Shown here: positions 22,655-34,936 of the stretch, one piece after another
Position numbering within the stretch: the stretch's first letter is position 1
Layout: every line of letters starts with the position of its first letter
Made by a program: the position numbers and the translations under genes
Notes under the pieces: generated by a model
Databases searched by the model: none
What the model was told of the DNA's origin: nothing
Seen by the model: only the letters and a program-made list of their open reading frames with translations
From: Punctularia strigosozonata HHB-11173 SS5
Lineage: Eukaryota > Basidiomycota > Agaricomycetes > Corticiales > Punctulariaceae
DNA length: 64,000 nucleotides
NCBI RefSeq assembly: GCF_000264995.1
Contig: NW_006767433.1
Coordinates: forward strand, 798,153 to 862,152
Reading direction: 5' to 3'

Positions 22655-24236
22655 GGTGGGCTTCCGGCAACCAAAAGCTGGTCTTTTTGAATGCACGTCC
22701 CGAAGTCCAAGCCGATCGGGGGTGGGAGAACGGACCAATGGCGGGGCATGCTTCTACGCACGGGCTACTGCATTTGGATACCGCGAGGGTCCTCTAATAA
22801 AAATGGGCAATAATCTGGGCACGAAAATAACGGCACGATGTGTTGAGATTTTTCAGGTCACGTAATCGGCTGGATGCGTACCGAGCCCCTATGCCGTACC
22901 CCCGGCGAAGCTGGCCATACAGGTGCCCACAGGAAGGTGCTTATAATTAAATCGCAAGGATTGCCGACCGAAGTTGCCCAAATCGGTAGGTAGAGGATGC
23001 ATATCTCGATAGTGGCAGCGTAGCTCGAAGAAGCGCTGTGTAATCTATCGCCATCCTGAGATTAGTTCTCCGATCATGATCGGTAGCAGGCACAGCTCAT
23101 CATGCCATATCGCGATACGCGCTATGCATCCGGAGAATCAACCTTACCCGAATCGGGCGAATCGCGCGTCTCGACAAGCCTTCTGCTCCGAGAGCATCAC
23201 CCATTCCGGGGTGTAGCACAAGCTCCGGCACGCGGCGCCGTATGCCTCTTCGAAGAGGCCGCGGCTAGAACAGCTCTTGCGTCAACAGCGGGCGTAGCGT
23301 ACCCGTACCAACGATTTCGAACCATCATGTACAGATCGTCGCTCATCGAAGAAGTCGTTGAAAGACCGACAAGCCCACAAATGGCCCGCCGGAGTCGGAA
23401 TCTTAACGAGGCCTAGGCGGGTCCTATGATAGATAACCGTCATGCCCATTTTATCAGGCGGTGGCTGAACAGGCACCGGAAATTCTATGGCGCAACGTTA
23501 TTCGAGCGCAAATCGAGAAACGCGGTCAAAGTGGAGGCGAGCGACTCACGTACGCACGGCGCGGCAGGGGCGTTTGGGTGATCTTGAGGGTCGTCTTGTG
23601 CTACTCTGGCCCCGTGAATTAGCGGTGAATGCTGCCGGCCCGGGAGGCCCAATCCCGCAGTAAGGGGCTAGCGGACGAGGAGCTCCTAAACCTATGTTGA
23701 TCGATCCATCCAGAAGACGACGCGCCAGACGGCGCTGTCAAAGAATGGTGGACAATGTGATATGCAGTCCGAGACTTCTCCGGAGTCGTAATGCTCATCC
23801 TGTTGACAGGGATCCTAATGGAGGCCATAAAGTGAAACAGAAATACGCAGCTGAATATCTTGGTGGCTGAGACCGGGCCACGTGTTTATCAGCACACGTG
23901 ACCCAACGTCATCAGATATCGATCTTGAGCTTGGCGGAAGCTCGAGTGCATGCTTCACCCTCGGAGATGAATGCGCGCGGACGACGCCTCGTGAGGGCTG
24001 CGTCGACCAAACGGACGAGGTCAATCCACTCACTTACATCGAGTCACAGTGAAGAACGTAACATAGAAGTAACGATAATTCTTGCGAAGGTTGAAGGTAA
24101 TTGAACGTGCGTCAAACATGTCATTCATGTCGAACCCTGTGCCGTTTGCTCCTCAGCGGAGACTCATATACACAAAGGTTCACACTTATCCACTCACTCA
24201 CAAGGTTACACGCTCTCGCTCCTTGAACCGCCCACA
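22655..24236. other. Intergenic, divergent promoters
   Basis: About 1.6 kb separates the divergent Medusa-like and orphan genes, one of the longest gaps in the window, as is common near developmental regulators. It holds a 16-bp palindrome GCCTCTTCGAAGAGGC near 23247-23262 and an inverted pair CACGTGT ... ACACGTG near 23880-23901 containing two CACGTG E-boxes. No gene is supported. Confidence 0.45.
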
Positions 24237-25271
24237 ATGCCCATAGTCATTCTTTTCAAGACCCTCCTTTCACTATTCCTCATCATATCAATATGGGCTT
24301 GCCTACTGATACTGGTGGCCCTCGGATCCGTCTACTGTACGGTCTCCACCATCAGGACGATTCTTCTCTCTATGCCTCGATCTGGTTCAGAAAGCGCTCT
24401 ACTCGTCAGGGATAAGGCGGCTGGTCCCGTACGTGGTTATGGGGTTATACCGATCACGGGCGGGGCGCATACAGCTTCATCGTTGAGCCAGTGGATAACC
24501 ACCCGATATGCTGGCGGAGAGCCGTCTGTGCGCCCGGAACCGCTCGGTCTTCTCGGATGTACTCCTGGAGCGCGCCTGGACGACTTTCAAACCCGAGATC
24601 GAATTCTACGATCCGCTCCGGCCAAAGATGATCTACACCCCGTATCAGCACATCCATCAGAATCGAGACTTATCTCAGCATCCGCGTCCCTGCCAGTCTA
24701 CTTGTTTCCCGAGTCCATAGACAAGCTACAGCTCGATGATCAGCTGCAGCAGGCGACACCGGACAGACTGCGCGCGCACCTCATCACCTTGGCAAGAAAC
24801 CACAACTCGACGGTCCTCGCGTCGCCGCCTCGCAGTTCGAATCCAGGCTCTGGCTCCACGGAGTATCTGCCCACCCGCCAGGTTTCCCAGTCTCGCCGTG
24901 TCCCTCTCGCTCGTCGTCCAGTCTCGCTCCAGGTGCTGCATGAACACGCTCGTGTGGCCGGCTTCCAGTCTCTGGCGTCACCGAACCCGTCCATGTCGCC
25001 AGAAATGCACGCTGGCGTACCACGTGGACCCAGTCGTTTGCCTCTGCGATCCTTCTCGCTGCCTGCTTCTCCGCTGCTGGCTGATGCCCAGTCTACGACC
25101 ACGGGTGAAACAGCAAGTACAACGTCGACGACGCCCCGTACCGAATGCGCCGTCTCTGTTTTCCTGCACGACGAATATAGCATCCCCCGAGAACCGTATG
25201 TCGAGCAGAAGAAGCGCCGCTTGCGGCCACTATCGCTGGCTTCCCTTCATCCGATCTCCCCGCCGATGTAG
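24237..25271 (+). CDS. Hypothetical single-pass membrane protein
   Basis: One uninterrupted frame of 344 codons starts at an ATG preceded by a pyrimidine/adenine-rich leader. The first 36 residues (MPIVILFKTLLSLFLIISIW, then CLLILVALGSVYC) form a strong membrane segment or signal anchor. The rest is Ser/Pro/Arg-rich, of low order, with no recognisable domain, and ends in a basic RRLRPLSLASLHPISPPM tail. The lack of introns is unusual next to its neighbours. Another reading is that only part of it is translated. I do not recognise a family. Confidence 0.5.
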   Translation: MPIVILFKTLLSLFLIISIWACLLILVALGSVYCTVSTIRTILLSMPRSGSESALLVRDKAAGPVRGYGVIPITGGAHTASSLSQWITTRYAGGEPSVRPEPLGLLGCTPGARLDDFQTRDRILRSAPAKDDLHPVSAHPSESRLISASASLPVYLFPESIDKLQLDDQLQQATPDRLRAHLITLARNHNSTVLASPPRSSNPGSGSTEYLPTRQVSQSRRVPLARRPVSLQVLHEHARVAGFQSLASPNPSMSPEMHAGVPRGPSRLPLRSFSLPASPLLADAQSTTTGETASTTSTTPRTECAVSVFLHDEYSIPREPYVEQKKRRLRPLSLASLHPISPPM

Positions 25272-27214
25272 GCGCACATTTTTAGCGCGTTTATTCTTCT
25301 TTGGATCAATGAAATGGTTTCACTGCTGGTGATCTTGCTGCTGGTTGTACGAGTGTCTCTGCTTCCTGGTTCGAATGACGAGCAGGCAATCAAGATCGTC
25401 GAAGGGCTCGAAGACGAAGCTAGCTGCCTGCGGGGTGAAACACGCTAATGATATCATAAAGAAGTCTGTTGAGGCTCGTTGAGCAGCCTTCGTCGTGCTC
25501 TTCCATAGTGCGACGTTCTTTTCGAGCGAGTCCGAGGAAAGAACCACCTCCTGTCTCGGGCTCGACGCTTCTGCTGTGCTGGGTTCGCAGGGGTCCCGTT
25601 CGGAGAGTGCACATCCTCGACGGCGCCTAGCAAGTCTTCTGGAGCGGATCATTAGCAGTTATTGAGGATGTCCAGCTCGGAAACGGATGATCATTGACGG
25701 AACACGGACGTCGGGAACATGGAACGCGTTCAACGGAACAATAAAAAAATGCGTCACGATCACGTGATGAGCAGGAGAACGCGGCAGTCTTGGGTGCCTT
25801 CCCGCCAAGCCGCCGCGACACAACGATTCCGAGTTTCAGTCGACGACGCACGCTTTCGCGTCGAATGACTCGACGAGCCATCAATGTTGCCGGGATGACC
25901 TGTGGGTAAGCATAGATAAATCCGATCACTATGCAAGGGATTGAACTGCGCAACATCTATCACCCGCTGGCAGCACTGGACGATATGCATACGTTCATTG
26001 ACCGCGCAAGCGACTATAGTCGCAGTACTGTTTGCAGCTCAGCACGACCGAACGCGTGGTGACGCTGACAGCCGACTATAAGGCTGTTGAGCGTGTACCG
26101 GTTGTTGTTCTCGTCATAGATACGTTTGAGCTGGGAGATTCTCAAGCACGTTCTCCAGGTCATCGATCAACAACAATCGTAATCCTACAATGATCATATC
26201 GCATTAAGATTTCGTAGTCATGTTTAATGCGCAATCAGTTATACATAACACGAGCGCACTCTCGTACCCGTGAGCAGTTGTAGATACGCCCGGATCTCGC
26301 TTCATGGGATTCTTCATGGAGCCGCATGCTACCGCCGTGACGCCGCCCTTCTGGAAGAGAGCTATATTACCTGTCTTCTTCTTCTTCAGCTCCCGCGGCA
26401 TCCTGAAGAGAGAGAGCGATGCGGAGAGGGTCAGCATGCATGACTGTATGGGCCGCCTGTGCGACGGTTGAAGTGATTTGGCGCATTAGACATAGAAAGC
26501 GATGAAGTATAGGATTCAACTGAAGAACTGAAAATTTGCAAGAACAGAAGCTTGCGTACCGAAACGCACTCATGAGCGTACACATATGCATCTCCGGATC
26601 GTTCAGGCTTTCACATTGGTCGTAAGCCTTAAGCTTGTGAGTTCAAGGTCAAGCTTGGTGGATCGTGGGGTGATATATGTCCAATGATGTTCTGCTTGCC
26701 GATTTACTGCCTCCTCCTAGCGAAGAGTCCGAGCTGTTTACGGCTACCTTCGTCGACCCTCGAGGAATGTTCGTCCGCACATCCCCGCGTCCGTGCCACC
26801 GTCGCGGATACGCAATTTTCTCGCGTGCCGGCGGTGCCGCAACCCGGAAAGCGGCCGCGGAAGCCAAATTTGCGGTGCATCCTTGTTGCATTCAACATAC
26901 CTGGCGTCCTCCCAGCCGTCGTCACAGTCCGCTGACAGTCGGAAGAGTGGGAGGTGAGTACATATCGCACAGAGCTGGCGTTCCCTGCGCGCTCTTATCT
27001 GCTCCTTCAGCTTCAATTGATCTTCCGTTCTCTCAAGGACACGTCCCGGAAAACCGGCGTATTCTCCGCTAGTCCCGCGGCATCTCGAGGGGCATGCTAG
27101 ACCCGAATTTTGCGATAGGTGAGGGCCGGGATACATAAACGATCATCAATCATCATCTGGCATGGCTGAGGAACCCATCTCCCCATGTTATGTCCATGTC
27201 TCTCTGTCTCTGAC
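25272..27214. other. Intergenic with possible minus-strand gene fragments
   Basis: Two minus-strand stretches look coding. Near 26400-26640, ESLNDPEMHMCTLMSAFR ends in a GTACGC donor and can be joined to MPRELKKKK. Near 26990-27050, ERTEDQLKLKEQIRARRER reads like a helix. I could not assemble a convincing gene with a start. A CACGTG E-box sits in ATCACGTGAT near 25759. The stretch probably holds a degraded or highly divergent gene. Confidence 0.25.
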
Positions 27215-28517
27215 ATGTCGCTCTCCCCTAGGCCTGACTTCACCGGCAAAACACCTCCCGACGATCACACCGCGGCCCACCACTCCGAACCGATACGAGA
27301 CCATGGGTGGCAAGATATCGACACCCTCGATGTTGAGTCATCCGAAATAACCGACAATTATGCCTACTATGTCAGTGACGCGCCCTCTCTTCGACGCTAC
27401 GTACCTCGCCTGTATCTGATAGATCCGAAGTTCAACTCATGATTTCGCTTCATGCATCAGAACTCGATCACGGATTTAGGATTCCCCGAGCGGCCTCCGG
27501 TGGTGCATAGCGCCAGCTCATCCTTCGGTGGACACGTCACGGTGTCCTCCGTGTCGACCACATTCTCTCCCGGATCCCCCACCCACACCACGCCGTCGGA
27601 CCTGATCCTCCTCTCCAATGACCGTAAAGTGTTCTACGTTCACTTTAGTATCATCGTCAAGTCAGAGAACAACTTCAACTCACTGCTGCCCATCGCCAGC
27701 TTCGCTGACCCCGCGCTCCTGAGCGCCGTTCAGATGCCCGTTATGCAAGTCCCGGAGAGCTCGCACGTCATGGACATCATCCTGCACGTCATCTACAACC
27801 TGTCCTGGGTGCAGACACCGGTGCCTCCATTCGGCCATATGATCGGCGCCCTCGACGTCTTGCCCAAGTACGGATTCAGCATCAGTTCTTTCCTTCTACC
27901 TTCCACGATCCTCTTCGACCTCTTCGTTCGCCTGTACGCTCCCGCGTTGCCTATGGAAGTTTATTGCTTTGCTGCAGCTCACGACATCAATCACCTTGCC
28001 GTCGCGGCATCCCCTCACCTCCTATCCTACCCCTTGCCCGCTCTTACCGACGAGCTTGCCTCCAAGATGGGTGCGCGCTACCTCCGGCGCCTTGTGTTCC
28101 TTCACCTCGGTAGGCAAGACGCGCTCCGGAGGCTGTTGACGACGCTTCCTGTTGATCATCCACCGGACCCGGAGTGCGGACCGCTCGAGCAGAAGCGGCT
28201 CGCGAGTGCCTGGGCATTCGCAAGCGCATACGTGGGATGGGACGCCCGTCCAAGTGGGCCTTCGCTTTGTCCTCACGCGCGTCGGTTCGTGACTAAAAAT
28301 GGCTGCATTCTCTCGCAGATATCACCGGTGCGGAGATTAAAGCCATCTTGGCCCCGCTCGCAGAGACGTTAACGTGCGCGCAATGCAAGATGACGTTTCT
28401 AGAACGCACTTCGACGTTGATCGCGGACTGGGGGAGAGTCAGGGTGCGTTATATTTTTGAATGGTTTGCGTGACGATACTCAGCCCGCTCTGACCATAGA
28501 TGTCCATTATACCTTGA
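27215..28517 (+). CDS. BTB/POZ domain protein
   Basis: Four exons (27215-27370, 27461-28253, 28319-28443, 28500-28517) give 363 residues. After a disordered N-terminus, the BTB fold begins at about residue 85: SDLILLSNDRKVFYVHFSII replaces the usual Asp-rich start and HK motif, then SPLL-like and VPESSHVMDIILHVIYNLSW and PKYGF helices, with a C-terminal alpha-helical part (YLRRLVFLHLGR, then LAETLTCAQCKMTF). Such proteins are greatly expanded in Agaricomycetes. They can act as dimerisation or CUL3-adaptor modules, but few have known partners. The first exon and the tiny last exon (MSIIP, stop) rest on splice logic only. Confidence 0.8.
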
Positions 28518-29646
28518 GCTCTGTCTACACTATCAAAAGTACGGGGCGAGGGTCAGTATCCCATCGCTTGCGCCAATCTTGAGACCTGACTCACGATCAT
28601 CTAGCATTCTAGCATTCGCTCGCTTCAAGTTTTCCACAGTTTTCTATGTTATTGGGAATCGAGACGTCACGAAATTCTGGGTCTGTATGTCGATATAGGC
28701 TTCGGCGGTGTATCCCGCACTCTGCTTCCAGCTCAAAGGAAAACGACCTCCCGGTCGGCATAAACTACCCTTTCTGAGAGAAGTGGCGTCAGTACGTGCA
28801 CGCCTCCCCGTCGTATCGCGAAAATGGCTCGTCGAAGCAACGCCGTGGGCGCATGCCAGCATTGTCAGGGCGGTAAGAGACGTAAGGTAGGGCTATTCAT
28901 ACTCAAGCACTTGTGACATTGATGTGACATCATGTGAATGTGGACACTTTGGCGCGGTGGCGTCAGGCGTGACGGCGCACCGAGTTATGAGTCCGTTTTT
29001 AAGCTCTTCCTGACCTACCCGCGCACAGCACAAGGAGAATCTCACCAATCTATTCTAAACAGCCTGTGCACACGGGCTCAGAGTACAATATGTATAGAAA
29101 ACATATCGAGTTGCATGGGTTGCGGCGAAGTTGCTTGGGGTTCATGGGGTTGCCCCGCCAATGCGTGACAAGACTGGCACGCCAGAGTGCTGGGGTATGA
29201 ATGAACCCTACCTTAAGAGGCTGCGACGAGCCGCATTCTGAGATCAAGATCCAAGCGATGTACTACTCGGAAGGTCTACGGAAGGTCTAGCGCTTTGCGT
29301 CGTTCGAAGTTTTTTTTTTATTGTCTCTTGGCTGTACCTTCGTCACGGGGAGAGGCACTGCCTCGAGGAGAGATAATTCGGCTCTGCACAGAGGCCAGCG
29401 CGGGACTAGCCCTTGTTGGCACTACCGGGCCCAGGGCCTGGACCTCGTGCTGATTCCTAATTGGCCATGCCATTCCGAGACTGGCATTGGACGTGGCCAA
29501 TGGGTAAACTTCATGGGGCGAGTGGGAGGGCCTCGCGCTCATATCATAGGATCAAATGCCTAGCACTACCCGCAGACTAAACAAGAACATCTCAGCGACC
29601 GCTGACAGACCCCATATCGTACACCACGAGAACCCCAATTTAATCG
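28518..29646. other. Intergenic
   Basis: About 1.1 kb lies between the convergent BTB and RSC genes. It contains a T9 run near 29311-29319 and scattered short frames, but nothing that supports a gene or RNA. Confidence 0.45.
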
Positions 29647-32600
29647 CTACTTGTCGCCAAAGATGTCGGCATACAACGCGTTGATGGCGTCCGTCGTCCG
29701 CTGCGGCGCACCAACTCGCGCTCGCTTGTTGACCTCGTCCCCGCCCGCGTCCACGTCCGTTGAGTCCGAACCCGCGCCAACTGCCTTGCGCTTCATAGCT
29801 AAGTGGTGTAGATACGCGAGACTATACCGCGGTGGCGGGACGCGCGCGACATCCACGGGCGGGCTCGCGAACCACAGTACCTCGTTCGTCTCCGGATCGC
29901 GATCGAACAGTTTCGCTGCGTAGAATAAATACCAATATATCAGAGGACGATGATGTAAAACAAGGGCGGAGAAGGGGCTGCTCACCGGTCTCGGGTGGCA
30001 GTTTGGACGCCGATGCGTTCGTGCCCAGCACGCCCCATCCCCCTGCGGCGCCAACAATCGATCGGTCGTCCCCGGCCCGCGGCGCGGCCTGTTGTTGCTG
30101 CTGCTGGACCTGCGGCGTGTGCGACCGCTGCTGCTGAACCTGCACCTGCTGCAGCATTGGAGCCGGAACGGGCAGCTGCGGCTGCTGTCCGGGTAAGGGC
30201 CCACCGACGTAGAGGCCCTTACTCGGCCCATACGTGTCCGTCGCACTCGCACTCGCGGACGCCTTCTTGCTCCGTTTGCGTCCCGTCCCGCCGCCCTCGA
30301 TCTTCTCGCCTTCGGCACGCTCGATCGGGTCCCCGAGCCCGCCAGGGCCCGGCGCTTGCCCTCCCCCTCCCAAGCTCCCCGGCGCAGGGGGCTGGAGGAA
30401 AGGCGACGCAAACCGGCGCGGGTACACAATCCTTTCAAACGGGTATATCGGCATGAACCCGTCCGACTTTCGCACCTCCTCCGGCACACACGAGTTCCAG
30501 TTCTTGATCTTCACAAACACCCGCTCTCGGTCGTTGTACCGTGAGTCACATACGTAGAGCGGCTCGCCCGGATACCAATAGGGCGGCCGAGGCCGTCCGC
30601 GGATGTGCCGCGCCGTAAACTGACACGCGATCTTCTCGATGATGTCCGGCAGGGTATGGTCCGCAAAGTGACCAGTCTTGAACACCTCGTTTTGCCAGAA
30701 CTGGCGATGAGCGGGATGCCACGTCTACGATTTCGCCCTTTGAATCAGACGGGGAAACCCTCAGAAAGGGATGGAGCCACGCACTTGTTCCGGTCTATAG
30801 TACCAGCATACGCTGATTCCAGGTTGTCCCTTTGACTTCCTGAAGAAATCGAAGACTGTGACTCAGCCTCCCCTCCGTACGCGTCGGCGCAAAAAAAAGG
30901 ACAAAAGAAGGGAAAATAAAAATGAACGAATGTGAATGTTGAGAAACTCACGGGTCCTCACTGACGAAGCACCTGAAAACTTGCGCAACTATCGGCCGCC
31001 CGGGGTCATCCGGATTCGCGACGTGGACCCAATCGCCGAGGCGGAAATTCATGCCCTTGAACCAGAGCTCTTCCACGATCTCGCGGTCCTTCGTCGACAC
31101 CCGAAACGCAGTCGCGGGCTCGGCCGCACCCGGGCCACCGCCCGCTCGGATAGACGCGAAGTTGCTCGGCGAGGGCGGAATCGGGGTCGATATCGGCGCG
31201 GAGGGCGGCGGGAAGGTGAGCTGGTGGTAGAGGCGCTGCGGATCACGCAAATAGCGTTAGCACGTCGTGATGCGGAGCGAGAGGAGCGGGAAGTTGAGGT
31301 GGAGAAGATAGAAGTCCAGTGTCAACAATAAGGTATAGGGGGGTTTGGCGGGAGGATAGGGGCAAGGTCGAGGATAGAAGCAAGTGGGAAGATAGGGGCA
31401 AAGTCGAGGATAAGGGGCGAGGTGGGAGGAGCGGCAGGGGCGCACGGACCTGCAGGAGGAGAACGCGCGTATAGGGCTCCGTGGTGGGTTCATAGGTCCG
31501 GCGGGCTTTGAGGAAGAGCTGCGACATTTCTTCATCGAAGGCACGGGATGAGGGGTAGCTGCCCGCACGCGCTTTACTCTGCGATTGCTAAGCGTCAGTC
31601 GCGGCTCCCTCGTGCTAAGGAAGGATTGAGTTTTCACCTCAATGAGTCGCAAGGAAAGTTGTGCCTAGTGTAGATCGGTAAGGTGCATAGCAGAGGGGTT
31701 CTATGGTGAATGGCGCACGCTATACGGTATGTCGGGTATCTTCGTCTCTTCGGGTAACGCGTCTAACGCTTCAGAATATCGATTACCACTGTCGCCTCGA
31801 TGCGTGAGCGAGGGGCACGGACGGATAAAGAGTGACGCACACAACGTCCTTGTACGACTTGACTGCATGCACAATCTCGACCAGCCGCTCCTACCGATCA
31901 CACCATGTAAGTGCGCATGGCACATACGCCATCCGAAGAGTTAATCACACACGTTGGGCACGTCGTCCATCCATCCCTGGTCGCCGAACCCCTCCCAGCG
32001 CGGCAGTCCCTTCTCGAGCTGCCGAATAATCGACTCACTCTCGCCGTCGCGCGCCTCCTCCTCGCGCCCGTTGAGATTCTCTTCCCCGTCCTCAGCCTCC
32101 CCGTCACCCTCTTGGTCGGGCGAGGACCCGCGCGCTTGCTGCGGGCTCGCGACGTGTGTGGACGCAGGGGGCGCAGTGGACGGGCCGGCGACGGGTGGCT
32201 GTACGGTAAGCGCGGGTGCGGGTGTCTGGATAGCAGCCGCGGGAGTAGGAGCAGGAGCAGGAACGGGCGTAGCGGGAGCTTTCGGTAGGGTCGGGGCAGG
32301 TGCAGAGGCGGGCGGAGGAGCGGGCGGCTTAGAGCGCTTTTCAGGCTTTTGGTGTGTCCGTTGCGCGGACTCCGGCGGTAGCGACGCGCGCGGCGTGGGC
32401 AGTACGCTCCGGTTGTTCCATTCCGTGTCAAGTATCATCTACAGTACGCCGTTTCGATGAGCAGCAGTCGGAGCAACAGAGGAGAAACGCACCTTGAGAC
32501 GCGTTGCGTCCGAGTGAACCTGGCTGCCGTCCTCGTTATAGTACAGCGCGTTGAGGAAGACGAGATTGAGATCGCCGTACGCGTCCGTGCACTCTTTGTA

Positions 32601-32900
32601 CTCGTCTTTGTCAATCTTCTTCTTGACGTCGTTTAGACATCGCGGGTGTGGGATGATCTGCAAACAAGGCTTCAGTTTCAAGCCCCACCTTCTCCTCTCC
32701 CTCCTTTCCCCTCTTTCGTCAACGCCTGAAAAGCAATACGAATCTACACATACGCGGTAGTAGTCCTCGAAGTCCTCCTTGTTCGGCAGGTCGAGGAAGA
32801 TGTCGGAGAGGTGGCGCTTGTAACGCCCGCCCTGGGTGAAATTGAGGATGGCCTGCAGGACCTCGCGCATGGCCGCCTTCTGCGCTGAAGTAATCGCCAT
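29647..32900 (-). CDS. rsc1: RSC1/RSC2-like chromatin remodeller subunit (two bromodomains plus BAH)
   Basis: Eleven exons (32900-32754, 32657-32493, 32438-31953, 31890-31841, 31788-31719, 31664-31638, 31587-31450, 31235-30952, 30839-30785, 30724-29986, 29915-29647) give 809 residues. Bromodomain 1 is at residues 5-105 (YYRIIPHPRCL, ALYYNEDGSQVHSDATRLK). A Pro/Ala-rich linker is followed by bromodomain 2 at about 267-361 (ERLVEIVHAVKSYKD, YSEALDALPEE, RRTYEPTTEPYTRVLLLQ), then a BAH domain at about 395-535 (NFRLGDWVHVANPDD, GISVCWYYRPEQTWHPAHR, FWQNEVFKTGHF) and a Gln-rich tail. This order is that of the RSC subunits Rsc1/Rsc2, which read acetylated histones for SWI/SNF-type remodelling in the nucleus. 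The 27-, 50- and 55-nt exons are needed for the frame. Intron 7 holds a minisatellite. Confidence 0.92.
31350..31422. repeat. Two-copy minisatellite in an RSC1 intron
   Basis: Two tandem units of about 36 bp (GATAGGGGCAAGGTCGAGGA in the core) fill much of intron 7. The intron is 214 bp, whereas most introns here are 45-65 bp, so repeat growth probably explains its length. Confidence 0.65.
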
Positions 32901-34852
32901 TCCTCAAGATCTTTTCTTTGACGCAGGCGCCAGGGTGAGAATCTGTAACAGATACTACTGTATCAGAGGCCGAGCATAGGATTGTTTCGCTTGAGCCGCT
33001 CGCGCGTCTTCGTGTTGCCTGCTTACATCAGCGGGTATATACGGACGTTGAGTCGACGACTGTCTCCATTTCTTGTGCTTGCCCACCTACACTGTTTTTC
33101 CTCTCCGGAATAATATTGCACAGACGAGCAACCTGTATCGTGGTGCATCATTATCGTGGTACATCATTGATCAACTACAAAAGCTCGCGGGACGGGCGAG
33201 CCTTCGGCTCGAGTACCGACGACCATGACCCCTGCACCATCTTTGGAGTGAATGTAACGCATGATTACGCCTGACTCGTGTCGGCCAGGCTCATTGCATC
33301 GCACAAATCCGGACTCTGGCAGGGTTGGTTCCGCCGCTCGAGATGAGGCAGCTTAGCAAAGACAAGAACTCGGGTCTACGGCAGGAGCTCCCTCGTCTTC
33401 GGCCGCGCTGTCGACGAGGTGCTTGGGCCGGCGACGCGAGTTCGGAGACCGGCCCATATATCAGCTACGCGGCACCATAGCGGTGCGTCCAGGCCCGACA
33501 GCTTTCCCGACATGCACCTCTCGACATCGTATTGATCGTGCATGATATCGAACCGACAGTGGGGATCCTACGGTCGTCGCGCGTCTGCTCAGCGTTCCCG
33601 CACTTCTCTTACGTCGATGCGAGACCAGACTAGTTACCAGTCTCCGTGGCAGTCTTCGAAAGGAACTACAACTGAGGACTGGGACCGATGGACAGAGGGA
33701 GGAGGAAGCTGCCATTACGTCGAGACGACCTCGCAGGAACGCGAACAGCGCACGGCGGAGCATCAACGCGCGTTACCCGCGCGTTCGTTACGTTCGTGGA
33801 ACGCGACCTAGGCCACCTCAAAAGGTCCCCCGTGCGAGTCAGAGCCTTCTGCGCTGTCGATACTTATCGTTATCAATTCAGCAAGTCAGTTCATGAGTTT
33901 CCGGACGGTCCCACAGTGAGTACTGTTGTTTGAAACTTCTCACTGGTGGTGCTTGCCATAAATGCGCACTTCCGAAAGACACCGAAAGATACGAGGAACT
34001 GCCATGCTGTTGTTGTTTTCCGCCTCTGGCCCGATTCCATCGTCCGCCAACGTCACGGGCGCTCACAACAGTGTGAACTTCATCGGCTTCCCGGGACTTA
34101 TCATGCAGGCCACAACTCGGCGGAAATGTGAGGTTTGGACGCACCTTCCTCCAGTTCACGACATCTCGTCCGGGGCGATCGGGCACGGAGACAAACGTGT
34201 TTGGTTATGACTGGTGCGCGTGCCCGAGTTCGCCGTTCGAGTTCGAACGATCGGTGTGTTCCTATGTTTACACTACCACATGCCACACCTCGCATCCGGT
34301 AAGAGCAAACCCAGTCCAACCCGCTGGAAGTCGAAGACTGAGAAAATTTGCCCGGCAGATCTTCAGGTTCGCTGTCGTCAATCCTTCGGCTTCTGTCGTG
34401 GACGCGGCGGCAACGGAGCGTGCCCCGGGCGCTGGGGCCCCCGTTACATCGCACGTCGTCCCGGTCGGGGGCGGATCGAGCCTGGCGCAATGATGAATAC
34501 TGTCGATGAAGTGTGCCCTCCGCGTTTAGTTTAAGGTAGGGTGATAGAACGCACCGGCACTGCCGACCCACAACACGGCTACCCGCCCTCCAGGAGCCTG
34601 GCTCCGCCGATCGGCACCACTGGAGTGATCAACTTGCCGGGTGCCCCAGCCGCTCACCTTCGCTTGAGCTGTGTGGCGTGGAAAGTGGTTGAAAGCCGTG
34701 GAATGAGTTCTCAGCGAATCGGACGGTTGGACGTCGCTTACATAATATCCACTTTTGAGATCCCAGAGCTCAGGTAATTTTTGCGAGGATTGATATGCCC
34801 GCAAATGAAGACTTACGCGAGCAAGCAGTTCTGGCCACAGAACGGGCGAAAA
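32901..34852. other. Intergenic, promoter side of RSC1
   Basis: Almost 2 kb between the RSC1 start and the tRNA. Overlapping frames at 33461-33811 and 34101-34571 on opposite strands have no domains. A hairpin CGAGCC-TTC-GGCTCG lies near 33199-33213 and resembles the stem near position 35. No gene could be supported. Confidence 0.35.
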
Positions 34853-34936
34853 TGAGTCGGCCCAGGTTCGAACTGAGGACCTTCTGTGTGCAACTGAATG
34901 TTAGACAGATGCGATAACCAACTACGCCACCGACCC
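34853..34936 (-). tRNA. tRNA-Val (AAC) with a 10-nt intron
   Basis: The 84-nt minus-strand sequence folds as a complete cloverleaf. The acceptor GGGTCGG pairs with CCGACTC (one G-U), with A as discriminator. The D arm contains GTAGTTGG. The anticodon stem is TCTGT/ACAGA with loop CTAACA...C, giving anticodon AAC. The T arm is CTCAG-TTCGAAC-CTGGG. A 10-nt insertion (TTCAGTTGCA) sits at the canonical intron position after base 37. A TTTT run follows directly as the pol III terminator. All other positions match eukaryotic tRNA-Val. Confidence 0.93.

Noticed and set aside
24736-25332. Alternative frames within the orphan membrane protein
   Set aside because: They lack the hydrophobic N-terminus and a start in good context; Arg-rich composition suggests shadows.
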